The notes under the pieces: generated by a model
The model's input: only the letters and a program-made list of their open reading frames with translations
What the model was told of the DNA's origin: nothing
Database searches by the model: none
Shown: piece after piece, positions 8,869 to 17,583 of the stretch
Position numbering within the stretch: position 1 is the first letter of the stretch
Layout: each line of letters starts with the position of its first letter
Program-made: the position numbers and the translations under genes
DNA from: Bacteroidales bacterium
Lineage (GTDB): Bacteria; Bacteroidota; Bacteroidia; Bacteroidales; UBA932
Direction of reading: 5' to 3'
DNA: 42,884 nt
Assembly (NCBI GenBank): GCA_028700975.1
Contig: JAQVRQ010000010.1
Location: forward strand, 1-42,884

Positions 8869-11800
8869 TTATTTATTGTCAAGTAAATATTTATTCAATA
8901 TCATCATAAGAAGTGAAGACTTAATTGGTTTTGTAAGAACCTCATTACAACCAGCCTCTCTTGCCTCCATTTGATCTGATTCAAAAGCATTTGCAGTTAG
9001 AGCTATTATTGGGATGCAGGAGTTCCTTTCTCTTATCGCTTTTGTGGCTTCAAGCCCATTCATAACCGGCATTTTAATATCCATAAGAATTATATCAGGG
9101 TTGAATGAACCATATAAGTTAATTGCCTCTTCTCCATTAAGAGCCCTTACAACGTCAAATTTTTTTGATAATATAATATCTAGTAGCATAAAGTTACTGT
9201 CAAGATCTTCAGCAATAAGAATCTTCTTTTTAACCTCAAACTCTTTTATAGTTATTGGCTCATCTTCAGTCTCTTTCCTACCTGATTCTCCAAAGTCAAC
9301 CCTTGGTTTAATATCAAACGGAATAGTATAGAATATACGAGTACCCTCTCCTAAAGTTGATGTCAGAGATATTGCTCCACCCAATTTTTCAACGATTGCT
9401 TTACATATTGGCAAGCCCAAACCTGCACCTGAAACAAATTCATCTGTTTTGAAGAATCTGTTGAAAACCTTATCCACTGCATCGGGAGGTATCCCTCTTC
9501 CGCTATCTTTTACATAAACTTCAATTTCACTTTTTCTCCTGATATATCCAATTTCAATCTCTCCACTTTCTGTAAATTTTATTGCGTTGTTAACCAAATT
9601 TGAAACAACCTGTCTGTTTCTGACAGGATCGTATAAAATTATCTCATTGGTTGAAGGTAATCCTGTTTTTATTACCACTCCCTCTTTAACGTTTAGTCGG
9701 CTAGTTTCAGCAACCTCAATAATTTGAGTAGAGAGATCAAAATTTGAAAGTTCAAATTTGAGGCTGTTTGACTCAATTCTTGATATATCAAGAATGTCGT
9801 TGATCAGAGTCATAAGTGAAGAAGAATTGCTGTTAATAATTGAGGCAAATTCACTCTTCTCCTCATCCGAATATGAAGGATCAGATATAAGATTGGCAAA
9901 GCCGACAATTCCGTTTAGCGGTGTACGTATTTCGTGGCTCATATTAGAAAGGAAGGAGCTTTTAAGTCTGTCTGACTCCTCAGCTTTTAATCTAGCCTCA
10001 ACCAACTCGTTCTCTCTCATCTTGATATCCTGGATATTTATATCCATCCCATAAAGGAATCTTGCATCTTTATTTGATGTACCGGTTGAGACGGAGTATA
10101 TAATCCCTCTTCTCTCCCACCACTCCCAATTATTCTCTCCATTAAGCGACATTCTGTACTCTACAGTAAAACTTTTTGCCTTTCTAGTCATCAACTTATC
10201 ATACGACAAAGAGAGCTTCTCTCTGTCATCTGGATGAACAAAATCTAGGAAGTTTTTATGAGTAAGGAACTCTCCATCACCAGCGCCAAAGATATTTTCC
10301 TTGTTTACAGCAACGGAAAACTGTTTTGTTATAGTACTATAAAACCATATAAAGGCTTTTGCAGATTCCATTGCAAGATTCAAGTATCTCTTCTGTTTGT
10401 TAATTTCGGTTACATCTCTCATTACCAAAACAATCTGACTAACAGAGCCATCATTATTCAGTACGGGAGCAATGTTGCCGGCAATAAAGCGGGACTCCTT
10501 TTCGTGATAATCTATTCTGGAGAATTCCGGTATTTGTATAGACTTTTTCTCTGTAAAGGCTTGTTTAAGCAAAGAGTGTATACAAACATTGCTCTCAGGC
10601 TGACTAGTGTTGAATACTTCGTGGAATCTTCTCCCCTGTATTCCCTTTTTTGATTCAGAGAGGTTAATGGCAGCATCGTTTGCGTAAATAATTTTAAGCT
10701 TATCGTCAAATGAGATAACCCCCTCTTCCATTACCGAAAATGTATTGTTTAACAACTCTTTCCTTGCAATATTTTCAGAGCTGAGCCTCATCAGCTCCTT
10801 GTTAAGTTTGCTATGGCGCATATGATAAACTGCAAATACCATAAGAGTTGTTATCAGCAATAGAATAAATGCAAGAAAAAGCTGAACTTCAGTGCGATAT
10901 TCATCATATATACTTGCAGGTTTATTTAAGACTAATGATTGCTTTGGAATTTTGTCGCCTGATATACCCCACCTTTTAAGTTTGTTAAAATCAAAAAGAA
11001 GCTTATACTCCTTAATTGTATCATTAATTATAAGGCCAGGATTGTTAATTAACCTAGAGGAGATTTCTGCTGCCTTATACCCATGCTCCCAGCTTGATAC
11101 GGTATATCCTCCCAAGACACCGGTCCCGGTAAGGAGATTCTGAATCCCTATTATTGGAAGATTGTCAATAATTGAGAGAAAGGAGTGGCTGTAACCATTT
11201 AAAAGATAGTTCCCTTCATTGTCAACCATCCAACTGGATAATTTTGCAAATGACTTAAGTTGTGTTCCGTTTATCCTCTTTACAAAATCCTCAAAATTTC
11301 CATCTTTAGGGGATAGGAAAGTGAATTTGTAATTATGTTTGTTTTCTAACGTTGCAATTTCTCGCTTTGTATATTCAGTCTCTAAGTCTCCGTATGTGCT
11401 ATTATCAGTAATGAACAATATCTCTTTAGCATCAGGAAATAGTTTTGTGCCAAGTTCAATATTCTCTTTTACCGGAAACGAAGTGTGGATATATGAAATA
11501 CCCATAAGCTCCTTGTAAGTTGGATCTAATAATTTAACGCATAAAATCCTTGGCAAAGTTTCGTGGGATGAATCTAGAGAGAGCAATACCTCAAGCGCCT
11601 CGCTGTCATTTGCAATTACAAGATCCGGAAGGTTATTACTGTATGCTTTCCAAGCCAAATTCATAACTCTTATCATATCCTCCTTTGAACGATCACCCTC
11701 AGAGTTGATGTATAGGTTTGATATCCTGGTGTTTGTTTTGTTATTGGAGTGATGTGTTGAAAATCCGGCTCCAAATTCTCTAACCCTTTCATTGTTGCGC

Positions 11801-11943
11801 TCTTTTGAGTAAACAATCATCACTCTTTTCTCCCTCTTTTCCCTCTCTGTTGTCTCAGAAGAGAGACTTTGTGAGGAAGATGCAACAGATGCCATTAAAA
11901 TGGCTCCGGAAAGCAGAAATTTGAGAATACTCTTAACAAACAT
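8869..11943 (-). CDS. Hybrid histidine kinase/response regulator with periplasmic binding-protein-like sensor
   Basis: A 1024-residue membrane sensor. Order: signal peptide (1-24), a periplasmic region of about 310 residues resembling ABC-type substrate-binding proteins (from RVMIVYSKER, with GVLGGYTVS and a KAAEISSRLI helix near 290), one membrane segment (354-373), two PAS domains (about 401-515 and 525-640), a HisKA domain with His670 in SHEIRTPLNG, an HATPase domain (NNAIKFTE at 785, DSGRGIPP, GAGLGLPI), and a C-terminal receiver with Asp955 in LMDIKMP and Lys1005. No DNA-binding domain is present, so its output is phosphorelay to another protein. It runs directly into fbp. A -7-like box (TAACTTTG at 11955-11948) lies only four bases before the ATG, which would give an almost leaderless mRNA if used. 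Confidence 0.93.
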   Translation of the reverse strand: MFVKSILKFLLSGAILMASVASSSQSLSSETTEREKREKRVMIVYSKERNNERVREFGAGFSTHHSNNKTNTRISNLYINSEGDRSKEDMIRVMNLAWKAYSNNLPDLVIANDSEALEVLLSLDSSHETLPRILCVKLLDPTYKELMGISYIHTSFPVKENIELGTKLFPDAKEILFITDNSTYGDLETEYTKREIATLENKHNYKFTFLSPKDGNFEDFVKRINGTQLKSFAKLSSWMVDNEGNYLLNGYSHSFLSIIDNLPIIGIQNLLTGTGVLGGYTVSSWEHGYKAAEISSRLINNPGLIINDTIKEYKLLFDFNKLKRWGISGDKIPKQSLVLNKPASIYDEYRTEVQLFLAFILLLITTLMVFAVYHMRHSKLNKELMRLSSENIARKELLNNTFSVMEEGVISFDDKLKIIYANDAAINLSESKKGIQGRRFHEVFNTSQPESNVCIHSLLKQAFTEKKSIQIPEFSRIDYHEKESRFIAGNIAPVLNNDGSVSQIVLVMRDVTEINKQKRYLNLAMESAKAFIWFYSTITKQFSVAVNKENIFGAGDGEFLTHKNFLDFVHPDDREKLSLSYDKLMTRKAKSFTVEYRMSLNGENNWEWWERRGIIYSVSTGTSNKDARFLYGMDINIQDIKMRENELVEARLKAEESDRLKSSFLSNMSHEIRTPLNGIVGFANLISDPSYSDEEKSEFASIINSNSSSLMTLINDILDISRIESNSLKFELSNFDLSTQIIEVAETSRLNVKEGVVIKTGLPSTNEIILYDPVRNRQVVSNLVNNAIKFTESGEIEIGYIRRKSEIEVYVKDSGRGIPPDAVDKVFNRFFKTDEFVSGAGLGLPICKAIVEKLGGAISLTSTLGEGTRIFYTIPFDIKPRVDFGESGRKETEDEPITIKEFEVKKKILIAEDLDSNFMLLDIILSKKFDVVRALNGEEAINLYGSFNPDIILMDIKMPVMNGLEATKAIRERNSCIPIIALTANAFESDQMEAREAGCNEVLTKPIKSSLLMMILNKYLLDNK

Positions 11944-11978
11944 AAACCAAAGTTAGTAATTTATTCCTGTGAATTTAT

Positions 11979-11986
11979 TAAATTTG
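11979..11986 (+). promoter_or_regulatory. Possible -7 box for superoxide dismutase
   Basis: TAAATTTG matches the TAnnTTTG consensus and lies 34 bases before the sodB ATG in the divergent spacer with the hybrid kinase. No TTG is found at the usual upstream spacing, so this is only a candidate. Confidence 0.4.
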
Positions 11987-12020
11987 TTAGCATACAAATA
12001 ATTTTTAAATACCTATAATT

Positions 12021-12596
12021 ATGAAATTTGAGTTGCCTTTATTGGCCTGGGAAGCAGATGCGCTGGAGCCTGTAATTAGTGCACGCACAATAGAATTCCA
12101 TTACGGAAAACATCATCAGGCATATGTTAATAATTTAAACTCACTTATACTTGGGACTCCCTTTGAGAATATGGGTCTTGAAGAGATAATTCACAAGTCA
12201 GAAGGGGCAATTTTTAACAATGCAGCACAGGTGTGGAATCATACCTTTTATTTTAACTGTTTTACACCAGGAGGAAATGGTCTCCCATCAGAGGAGCTTT
12301 TGGGCGCTTTTCTGGATACCTGGGGGAGTTTTGAAAATTTTAAAAAAGAGTTTAGTGCAGCCGCTGCATCTCTTTTTGGATCTGGATGGGCTTGGCTTGT
12401 GAAAGATTCAGAAGGGAAACTATCCATCATTAAAGAGAGCAATGCGGGAACACCTCTGTTAAAAGGTGTTGAGCCACTCCTGCTTTTTGATGTGTGGGAA
12501 CACGCATACTATCTGGATTATCAGAATAGAAGAGCAGATTATATTGAAGCTTTGTGGAAGATTGTAGATTGGGAAGCTGTATCTTCAAGATACTAA
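12021..12596 (+). CDS. sodB: Superoxide dismutase, Fe/Mn family (Fe-type)
   Basis: A 191-residue Fe/Mn SOD that converts superoxide to oxygen and peroxide in the cytoplasm. Metal ligands are visible as His27 (FHYGKHHQAY), His74 (VWNHTFYF), Asp157 and His161 (FDVWEHAYY). Gln70 in NNAAQVWNH sits at the second-sphere position typical of iron-type enzymes; cambialistic use of manganese, as in some Bacteroides, is possible. The gene stands alone and its last 12 bases overlap the 3' end of the convergent MATE gene. Confidence 0.95.
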   Translation: MKFELPLLAWEADALEPVISARTIEFHYGKHHQAYVNNLNSLILGTPFENMGLEEIIHKSEGAIFNNAAQVWNHTFYFNCFTPGGNGLPSEELLGAFLDTWGSFENFKKEFSAAAASLFGSGWAWLVKDSEGKLSIIKESNAGTPLLKGVEPLLLFDVWEHAYYLDYQNRRADYIEALWKIVDWEAVSSRY

Positions 12597-13886
12597 TCTT
12601 CCGTACACCTCTTTTTTTGCCATAACTGTCATCATTACACTCCTCACAACAAGGTGTGCCGAGTATGCCACGTATAGTGCCTGGATTCCTATTATCCATT
12701 CAGTCGCATAATATGTCAGAAAAAATGCTGCAGCAGAGGCAATCATTGTATCCCTTATTGCTGAGGCTGCTGTTGCCCCAATATATATACCATCCCACAT
12801 AAATGCTACGCAACTAATTACAGGGACTATTAGAAGCCAGGGCATAAACTCGGCAGAGGCTGCTATAACCTCATCATTATTGGTCAGTAACCGAAATATT
12901 GGTTCTCCGGCTAAAACATATGCTAAAGTAGATATTCCAGCTATAATAAATGTCCATAAAAAGAGAAGCTTAACCGCTTTTTTTAGAGAAAAGAGATCTT
13001 TTGCACCAACATATCTGCCTGTAATTGCCTCCCCAGCATATGCAAACCCGTCAACCAGATATGAATAAAGGAGCATCAGTTTCATCATAATGGTACTCAC
13101 AGCAAGTAGCTGGTCTCCGTATTTGGCAGAGAGTGCCGTAAATCCTGTATATACAAGAAGCAGAGATGCAGATCTTAGAAAGAGATTGCCGTTAAGGACA
13201 AAAAAGTCCTTCATCTCTTTTAATTTTAAAGAGCCTTTAAGGTTAATATATTTGAATAGCTTCTTGTAGTACCTGTTCATCAATATAACAGCAGACAAAA
13301 TTCCAATATATTGAGCAGCAACCGTTCCTAAGGCCACTCCCGCAATTCCCATCTTCATAGGGATCGCAAAAATAATGCTGAGTAATATGTTTGAACTATT
13401 TACAATAATATCAGTTACCATTGGGCTAACTGTGTTTTGCATCCCAATGAACCAACCCTTGAAGGAGAAGAGACTTAATGTAGCCGGAGCAGCCCATATG
13501 CGGATGAAAAAATAGTCCCTAGCCATACTTTCAACCTGGGGTGTTGTGTCAAGTATTGCAAAAGCTCCCACAACATATACATATTGTATTATCAGTAGAA
13601 AAAGGGCAGCAATAAGTGCGGTCCCCAAAGATTGAGTCAGCACATTTATACTCTCTTTGAAATCTCTTCTTCCGTAAGATTGGGCAGCTTTTCCTCCCGT
13701 TCCGACACGAAGAAAACCCAGATTCCAGTATAGGAGATCAAATAGCATAGTCCCTATTGCAATTCCGCCAATAGCCGCAGCATCTCCCAATCTTCCGGCA
13801 ATTGCAAGGTCTGCCATTCCTACCAGTGGTACTGTTATGTTTGCGAGAATGCTCGGGCCTGCCAGGCGGAGTATCTTTTTGTTCAT
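12585..13886 (-). CDS. MATE family efflux transporter
   Basis: An integral membrane protein of 433 residues with about 12 hydrophobic segments in two halves, typical of MATE cation-coupled multidrug exporters. The first segment carries the family-like LAGPSILANITVPLVGMADL, and DGFAYAGEAITGRYVG lies in the second half. The open frame extends to 13913 inside rsgA, but MNKKILRLAGP at 13886 is the natural start, five bases after the rsgA stop. It is therefore the second gene of an rsgA-MATE unit. The transported compound cannot be predicted. Confidence 0.9.
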   Translation of the reverse strand: MNKKILRLAGPSILANITVPLVGMADLAIAGRLGDAAAIGGIAIGTMLFDLLYWNLGFLRVGTGGKAAQSYGRRDFKESINVLTQSLGTALIAALFLLIIQYVYVVGAFAILDTTPQVESMARDYFFIRIWAAPATLSLFSFKGWFIGMQNTVSPMVTDIIVNSSNILLSIIFAIPMKMGIAGVALGTVAAQYIGILSAVILMNRYYKKLFKYINLKGSLKLKEMKDFFVLNGNLFLRSASLLLVYTGFTALSAKYGDQLLAVSTIMMKLMLLYSYLVDGFAYAGEAITGRYVGAKDLFSLKKAVKLLFLWTFIIAGISTLAYVLAGEPIFRLLTNNDEVIAASAEFMPWLLIVPVISCVAFMWDGIYIGATAASAIRDTMIASAAAFFLTYYATEWIIGIQALYVAYSAHLVVRSVMMTVMAKKEVYGRLVS

Positions 13887-13890
13887 ATTG

Positions 13891-14829
13891 CTACCTGTAT
13901 TTCTCCTCCTCATCCAGCATCCCGAGGTATGATAAATATCTATCTGCAGATATTTCGTTATTGTCCACAGCCTCCTTTACACGACATCCAGGTTCGTGTG
14001 TGTGAGTGCAGGGGGCAAATCTGCACTCTTGATTGAGTTTAAGCATCTCCGGAAAATAATGACTAAGCTCCTCCCTCTCCATCTCAACAAGGCCAAAGCC
14101 TCTTATCCCCGGGGTGTCAATAATAAAGCCACCGCTATTCAACGGGTGCATTTCGTAAAAGGTAGTGGTGTGTTTTCCTTGAAGGTGATAGTCAGAGATA
14201 TTTGCTGTTTTAAGGATAAGGTTAGAGTCCATTGCGTTAATGAGTGATGATTTTCCAACTCCAGACTGACCGGAAAAGAGAGATACCTTGCCTTTGCACT
14301 CATCCCTAAGCTTTTCAATGTTTAGACCTGTTTTTGCAGATACTTCAATAATTTCATAGCCGGCACCTTCATAGATTTGCTTGAAGTTTTCAAGCATATC
14401 TATCTCCTCTCTGTCCAAAAGGTCTCTTTTATTCAGCAGAATTTTTACGGGTACTCTATAAGCCTCGCAAGTTACTAGAAATCTGTCGAGAAATACAGTT
14501 TTTACCTCGGGGTGGATAAGCGTTGTAACAAGATATGCAGTACCAATATTGGAGGCAATAATATGTGATTCTCTTGATAGATTTGTGGATTTCCTTATTA
14601 TATAATTTTTTCTGGGTTCAATAGAAACAATTATACCCTTTCCATCATCTCCCGGCTCATATTTAACTATGTCTCCAACTGCCAGTGGATTTGTGGTTTT
14701 TGACCCCTTTAGTCTGAGTCTGCCACGAACAACACACTCCACAGGATCCCACAAAGGCAAAGGACTAACCATATAGTGGCTGCCGGTATGTTTTACTACT
14801 ATTGCACTCTTTATTCCTCTTTTTTCCAC
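13891..14829 (-). CDS. rsgA: Ribosome small subunit-dependent GTPase A
   Basis: A 312-residue circularly permuted GTPase that assists late 30S maturation. After an N-terminal OB-fold, the GTPase motifs appear in permuted order: G4 NKRD (133-136), then G1 GQSGVGKS (187-194), then G3 DTPG (238-241). The C-terminal zinc knuckle is formed by Cys269, Cys274, His276 and Cys282 (CRFAPCTHTHEPGC). The start codon is GTG at 14829. A TATCTTCGCA element ends just upstream (14842-14833), resembling the local -7 motif with one change, so the leader may be very short. Confidence 0.96.
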   Translation of the reverse strand: MEKRGIKSAIVVKHTGSHYMVSPLPLWDPVECVVRGRLRLKGSKTTNPLAVGDIVKYEPGDDGKGIIVSIEPRKNYIIRKSTNLSRESHIIASNIGTAYLVTTLIHPEVKTVFLDRFLVTCEAYRVPVKILLNKRDLLDREEIDMLENFKQIYEGAGYEIIEVSAKTGLNIEKLRDECKGKVSLFSGQSGVGKSSLINAMDSNLILKTANISDYHLQGKHTTTFYEMHPLNSGGFIIDTPGIRGFGLVEMEREELSHYFPEMLKLNQECRFAPCTHTHEPGCRVKEAVDNNEISADRYLSYLGMLDEEEKYR

Positions 14830-14895
14830 GGGTGCGAAGATACAAAATTGTATAAAAAAGGATTAACTTCGCGGCATAATTATAAAATTGCTGCA

Positions 14896-15873
14896 ATGTT
14901 ATCTCCATCTGAAATTGAAAATGTAGTTGAGAGAGGGTTAATGTCTCTGGATTGGAAAATTCCACCTGAAGAGTTATATGAACCAATTGAGTATCTTATT
15001 TCGATAGGAGGAAAGAGACTAAGACCAAAACTTGCGATTTTATGTTGTAATCTTTTCTCGGACAATCTAGATAAATCAATAATATATCCGGCTTTGGGAC
15101 TTGAGGTTTTTCACGGCTTTACTCTAATTCACGATGATATTATGGATGGGGCAGATATGAGAAGAAATCAGCCTACTGTACATAAAAAATGGGATAGAAA
15201 TATTGCGATATTGTCCGGAGATGTGATGTGTATAAAGTCATATCAGTTGATTGCTCAAGCTCCTGAAAGCAAACTGAAAGAGGTTCTTGATGTTTTCTCA
15301 GAGACCGCTTCAAAGGTTTGTGAAGGTCAACAGTATGATATGAATTTTGAGGAGGAGCCGTTTATTACAATTGAAGACTATATGCAGATGATTGGTCTGA
15401 AGACTGCTGTCCTTATTGCCTGTTCGGCAAAAATTGGTGCTATAATTGGAGGCGCAAGCAGAGAGATCTCGGATGCTCTTTATAATTATGCATACAAACT
15501 TGGTCTGGCTTTTCAGATTAAAGATGACCTTTTGGATAGCTTTGGTGATACTGCAATATTTGGCAAAAATATTGGAGGGGATATAATGAGTAATAAGAAG
15601 ACCTGGTTACTTGCGGAGAGTATGAAAAGGGCTGTTGGAGAGGATAAAAAAGAGCTTGACAGATTGTTAAAAGTAAGTGAGATTAAAAGGGAGGAGAAGA
15701 TTCCTGCAATGCAAGCATTATTCACCAAATTGGGTGTTAAAGATGATGCAGATTTTGCTGTTGAGGCTCTTCACAAAGAGGCTTCCGGAATACTTCAAAA
15801 AGCAGGACTAGGCAAAAACGAGATGAATCAATTATCTGATTTCGCAAACACTCTATTGAACAGAGAGAGGTAA
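14896..15873 (+). CDS. Short-chain polyprenyl diphosphate synthase (farnesyl/geranylgeranyl type)
   Basis: A 325-residue trans-prenyltransferase of isoprenoid synthesis. The first Asp-rich motif DDIMD is at 80-84 (LIHDDIMDGADMRR) and the second DDLLD at 210-214 (FQIKDDLLD), with GGKRLRP upstream for diphosphate binding. Phe75, five residues before the first motif, is aromatic, which is typical of short-chain products. I chose MLSPSEIENV at 14896; the frame opens earlier (14776) but those residues overlap the divergent rsgA gene and do not look like the family. IspA-like farnesyl or geranylgeranyl synthase are both possible. Confidence 0.92.
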   Translation: MLSPSEIENVVERGLMSLDWKIPPEELYEPIEYLISIGGKRLRPKLAILCCNLFSDNLDKSIIYPALGLEVFHGFTLIHDDIMDGADMRRNQPTVHKKWDRNIAILSGDVMCIKSYQLIAQAPESKLKEVLDVFSETASKVCEGQQYDMNFEEEPFITIEDYMQMIGLKTAVLIACSAKIGAIIGGASREISDALYNYAYKLGLAFQIKDDLLDSFGDTAIFGKNIGGDIMSNKKTWLLAESMKRAVGEDKKELDRLLKVSEIKREEKIPAMQALFTKLGVKDDADFAVEALHKEASGILQKAGLGKNEMNQLSDFANTLLNRER

Positions 15874-15889
15874 AATCTGTTACTTAAAA

Positions 15890-17125
15890 ATGAATTCTAC
15901 TATTGAAATAATGGCTCCGGCAGGCAACTTTGAGAGTTTGAATGCTGCTATTCAGGGTGGTGCAAATTCTGTCTACTTTGGTGTTGGGAGCCTGAATATG
16001 CGTTCTCATTCAGCGAATAATTTTTCAACAGACTCTTTAAAGGAGATTGTTGAGATTTGTAATAACTCAGGTGTTAAGTCATACCTTACGCTTAATATTG
16101 TTATTTATGATGAGGATATTTCGCCTATGAGGGAGGCAATAGATAAAGCTGTAGAGGCAGGTGTTTCTGCAATTATTGCTTCAGATATGGCCGTAATACT
16201 TTATGCAAGAGAGAGAGGTATGGAGGTTCATATTTCTACTCAGCTTAATGTATCAAACATCTTAAGTCTAAAATATCACGCTCAGTTTGCAGATGTTGTT
16301 GTATTGGCCAGAGAATTAAATCTTAATCAGATTAAAGATATTTCAGAGACTATTGAACGAGAGCAGATTAAAGGCCCATCCGGGGAGTTGGTAAGGCTGG
16401 AGCTTTTTTGTCACGGAGCACTCTGTATGGCGGTCTCCGGGAAGTGTTACCTTAGTCTACACGAGTATAATGCCTCTGCAAACAGAGGCAGTTGCTACCA
16501 GATTTGCAGAAGATCATACGAGGTTAAAGATAAAGAGACGGGAAATACTCTTGAAGTTGACAACAAATATATAATGTCTCCAAAAGATTTATCCACTATA
16601 CTTTTTGTTGATAAGCTAATTGATTCAGGGATAAGAGTTTTCAAGATTGAGGGTAGGGCAAGAGCCCCTGAGTATGTTAAGAGGGTTACATCCGCATATA
16701 GAGAGGCGGCTGATGCTGTCCTGGAGAATCGGTATACTCCCGAACTTGCCAAGGCTCTGGAAGGGAGAGTGTCAGAGGTTTTTAACAGAGGCTTTTGGGA
16801 TGGCTACTACCAGGGAGCACGTCTGGGCGAGTGGAGCGAAGTGTATGGTAATAAAGCCACTAAAAAGAAGGCTTATGTTGGGAAAGTGACCAATTTTTTC
16901 TCAAACCTCTCTGTGGCAGAAGTTTTGATTGAGACAGGAGAGCTTAAGCTGGGAGATGATGTTTTAATTATTGGCCCTTCAACCGGTGTGATGGAGCTGA
17001 AGATAGAGGAGATAAGGACAAATCTCCTGCCGGTAGATGTTGCGGAAAAGGGCGACCTTTGCTCATTACCAGTTCCAAAGGGTACAAAGCTTAGAAGATC
17101 AGATAAAATTTACTTGTGGAGATAA
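15890..17125 (+). CDS. trhP: Peptidase U32 family protein, TrhP-like
   Basis: A 411-residue U32 protein beginning IEIMAPAGNFESLNAAIQGG. The U32 signature is LELFCHGALCMAVSGKC, with conserved cysteines 174, 179, 186, 202 and 206 that may bind an iron-sulfur cluster. Though named peptidases, members such as TrhP/RlhA are now linked to RNA hydroxylation (tRNA uridine 34 and 23S rRNA), while UbiU/UbiV are oxygen-independent ubiquinone hydroxylases. The lineage and length fit the TrhP group best, but the assignment within U32 is inferred. A C-terminal beta-barrel-like part from about 320 follows the catalytic domain. Its stop overlaps the GTG start of the next gene. Confidence 0.8.
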   Translation: MNSTIEIMAPAGNFESLNAAIQGGANSVYFGVGSLNMRSHSANNFSTDSLKEIVEICNNSGVKSYLTLNIVIYDEDISPMREAIDKAVEAGVSAIIASDMAVILYARERGMEVHISTQLNVSNILSLKYHAQFADVVVLARELNLNQIKDISETIEREQIKGPSGELVRLELFCHGALCMAVSGKCYLSLHEYNASANRGSCYQICRRSYEVKDKETGNTLEVDNKYIMSPKDLSTILFVDKLIDSGIRVFKIEGRARAPEYVKRVTSAYREAADAVLENRYTPELAKALEGRVSEVFNRGFWDGYYQGARLGEWSEVYGNKATKKKAYVGKVTNFFSNLSVAEVLIETGELKLGDDVLIIGPSTGVMELKIEEIRTNLLPVDVAEKGDLCSLPVPKGTKLRRSDKIYLWR

Positions 17126-17583
17126 AGGAAAAAGATGTTTTTACTGGTGAAAGAGTTCCACTAAGGATGGTGGAATTTCTTAAAGAGCACCATTTACTCA
17201 CTCTTGCTGTTACAGATGGAGCGGATATATGGTGTTCTCACGCCTTTTATGTATTTATTGAGGAGGAAAATGCCTTTTTAATTATTTCAGAAGAGAGGAC
17301 GAGACATATCCAAATAGTAAGAAAAAATCCAACTGTTTCCGGAGGTGTTGCCCTAGAGACCAACAAAATTGGTGAGATAAGAGGAATTCAGTTTAAAGCA
17401 GATATTGAGCAGTGCAAAGAGACAATTTTTGGGAAATATAAACTCATCTATCTAAAAAGTTTTCCTTATGCTATTTTTAAAGGTGGCGATTTATGGCTTC
17501 TGCGAATAACAGAAGCCAAATTCACCGATAATCGTTTGGGTTTTGGAAAGAAACTGAAATTTATAAGAGAAAAGCTCTCTTAA
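17116..17583 (+). CDS. YhbP-like pyridoxamine 5'-phosphate oxidase-fold protein
   Basis: A 155-residue protein with the split-barrel fold of flavin-binding PNPOx relatives and overall similarity to E. coli YhbP (UPF0306). Recognisable are [19 protein letters not shown] and the [10 protein letters not shown] strand. The start is a GTG at 17116 that overlaps the U32 stop by 10 bases; an internal ATG at 17167 is the alternative. In E. coli, yhbP lies near the U32 genes yhbU and yhbV, so the pairing with a U32 protein here may be functional. No specific reaction is known. Its last 23 bases overlap the convergent metK gene. Confidence 0.7.
   Translation: MEIKEKDVFTGERVPLRMVEFLKEHHLLTLAVTDGADIWCSHAFYVFIEEENAFLIISEERTRHIQIVRKNPTVSGGVALETNKIGEIRGIQFKADIEQCKETIFGKYKLIYLKSFPYAIFKGGDLWLLRITEAKFTDNRLGFGKKLKFIREKLS

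Noticed and set aside
14776-14895. Upstream extension of the prenyl synthase frame (40 extra residues)
   Set aside because: It overlaps the divergent rsgA gene, contains a low-quality composition and does not match the family; MLSPSEIENV at 14896 is the natural start.
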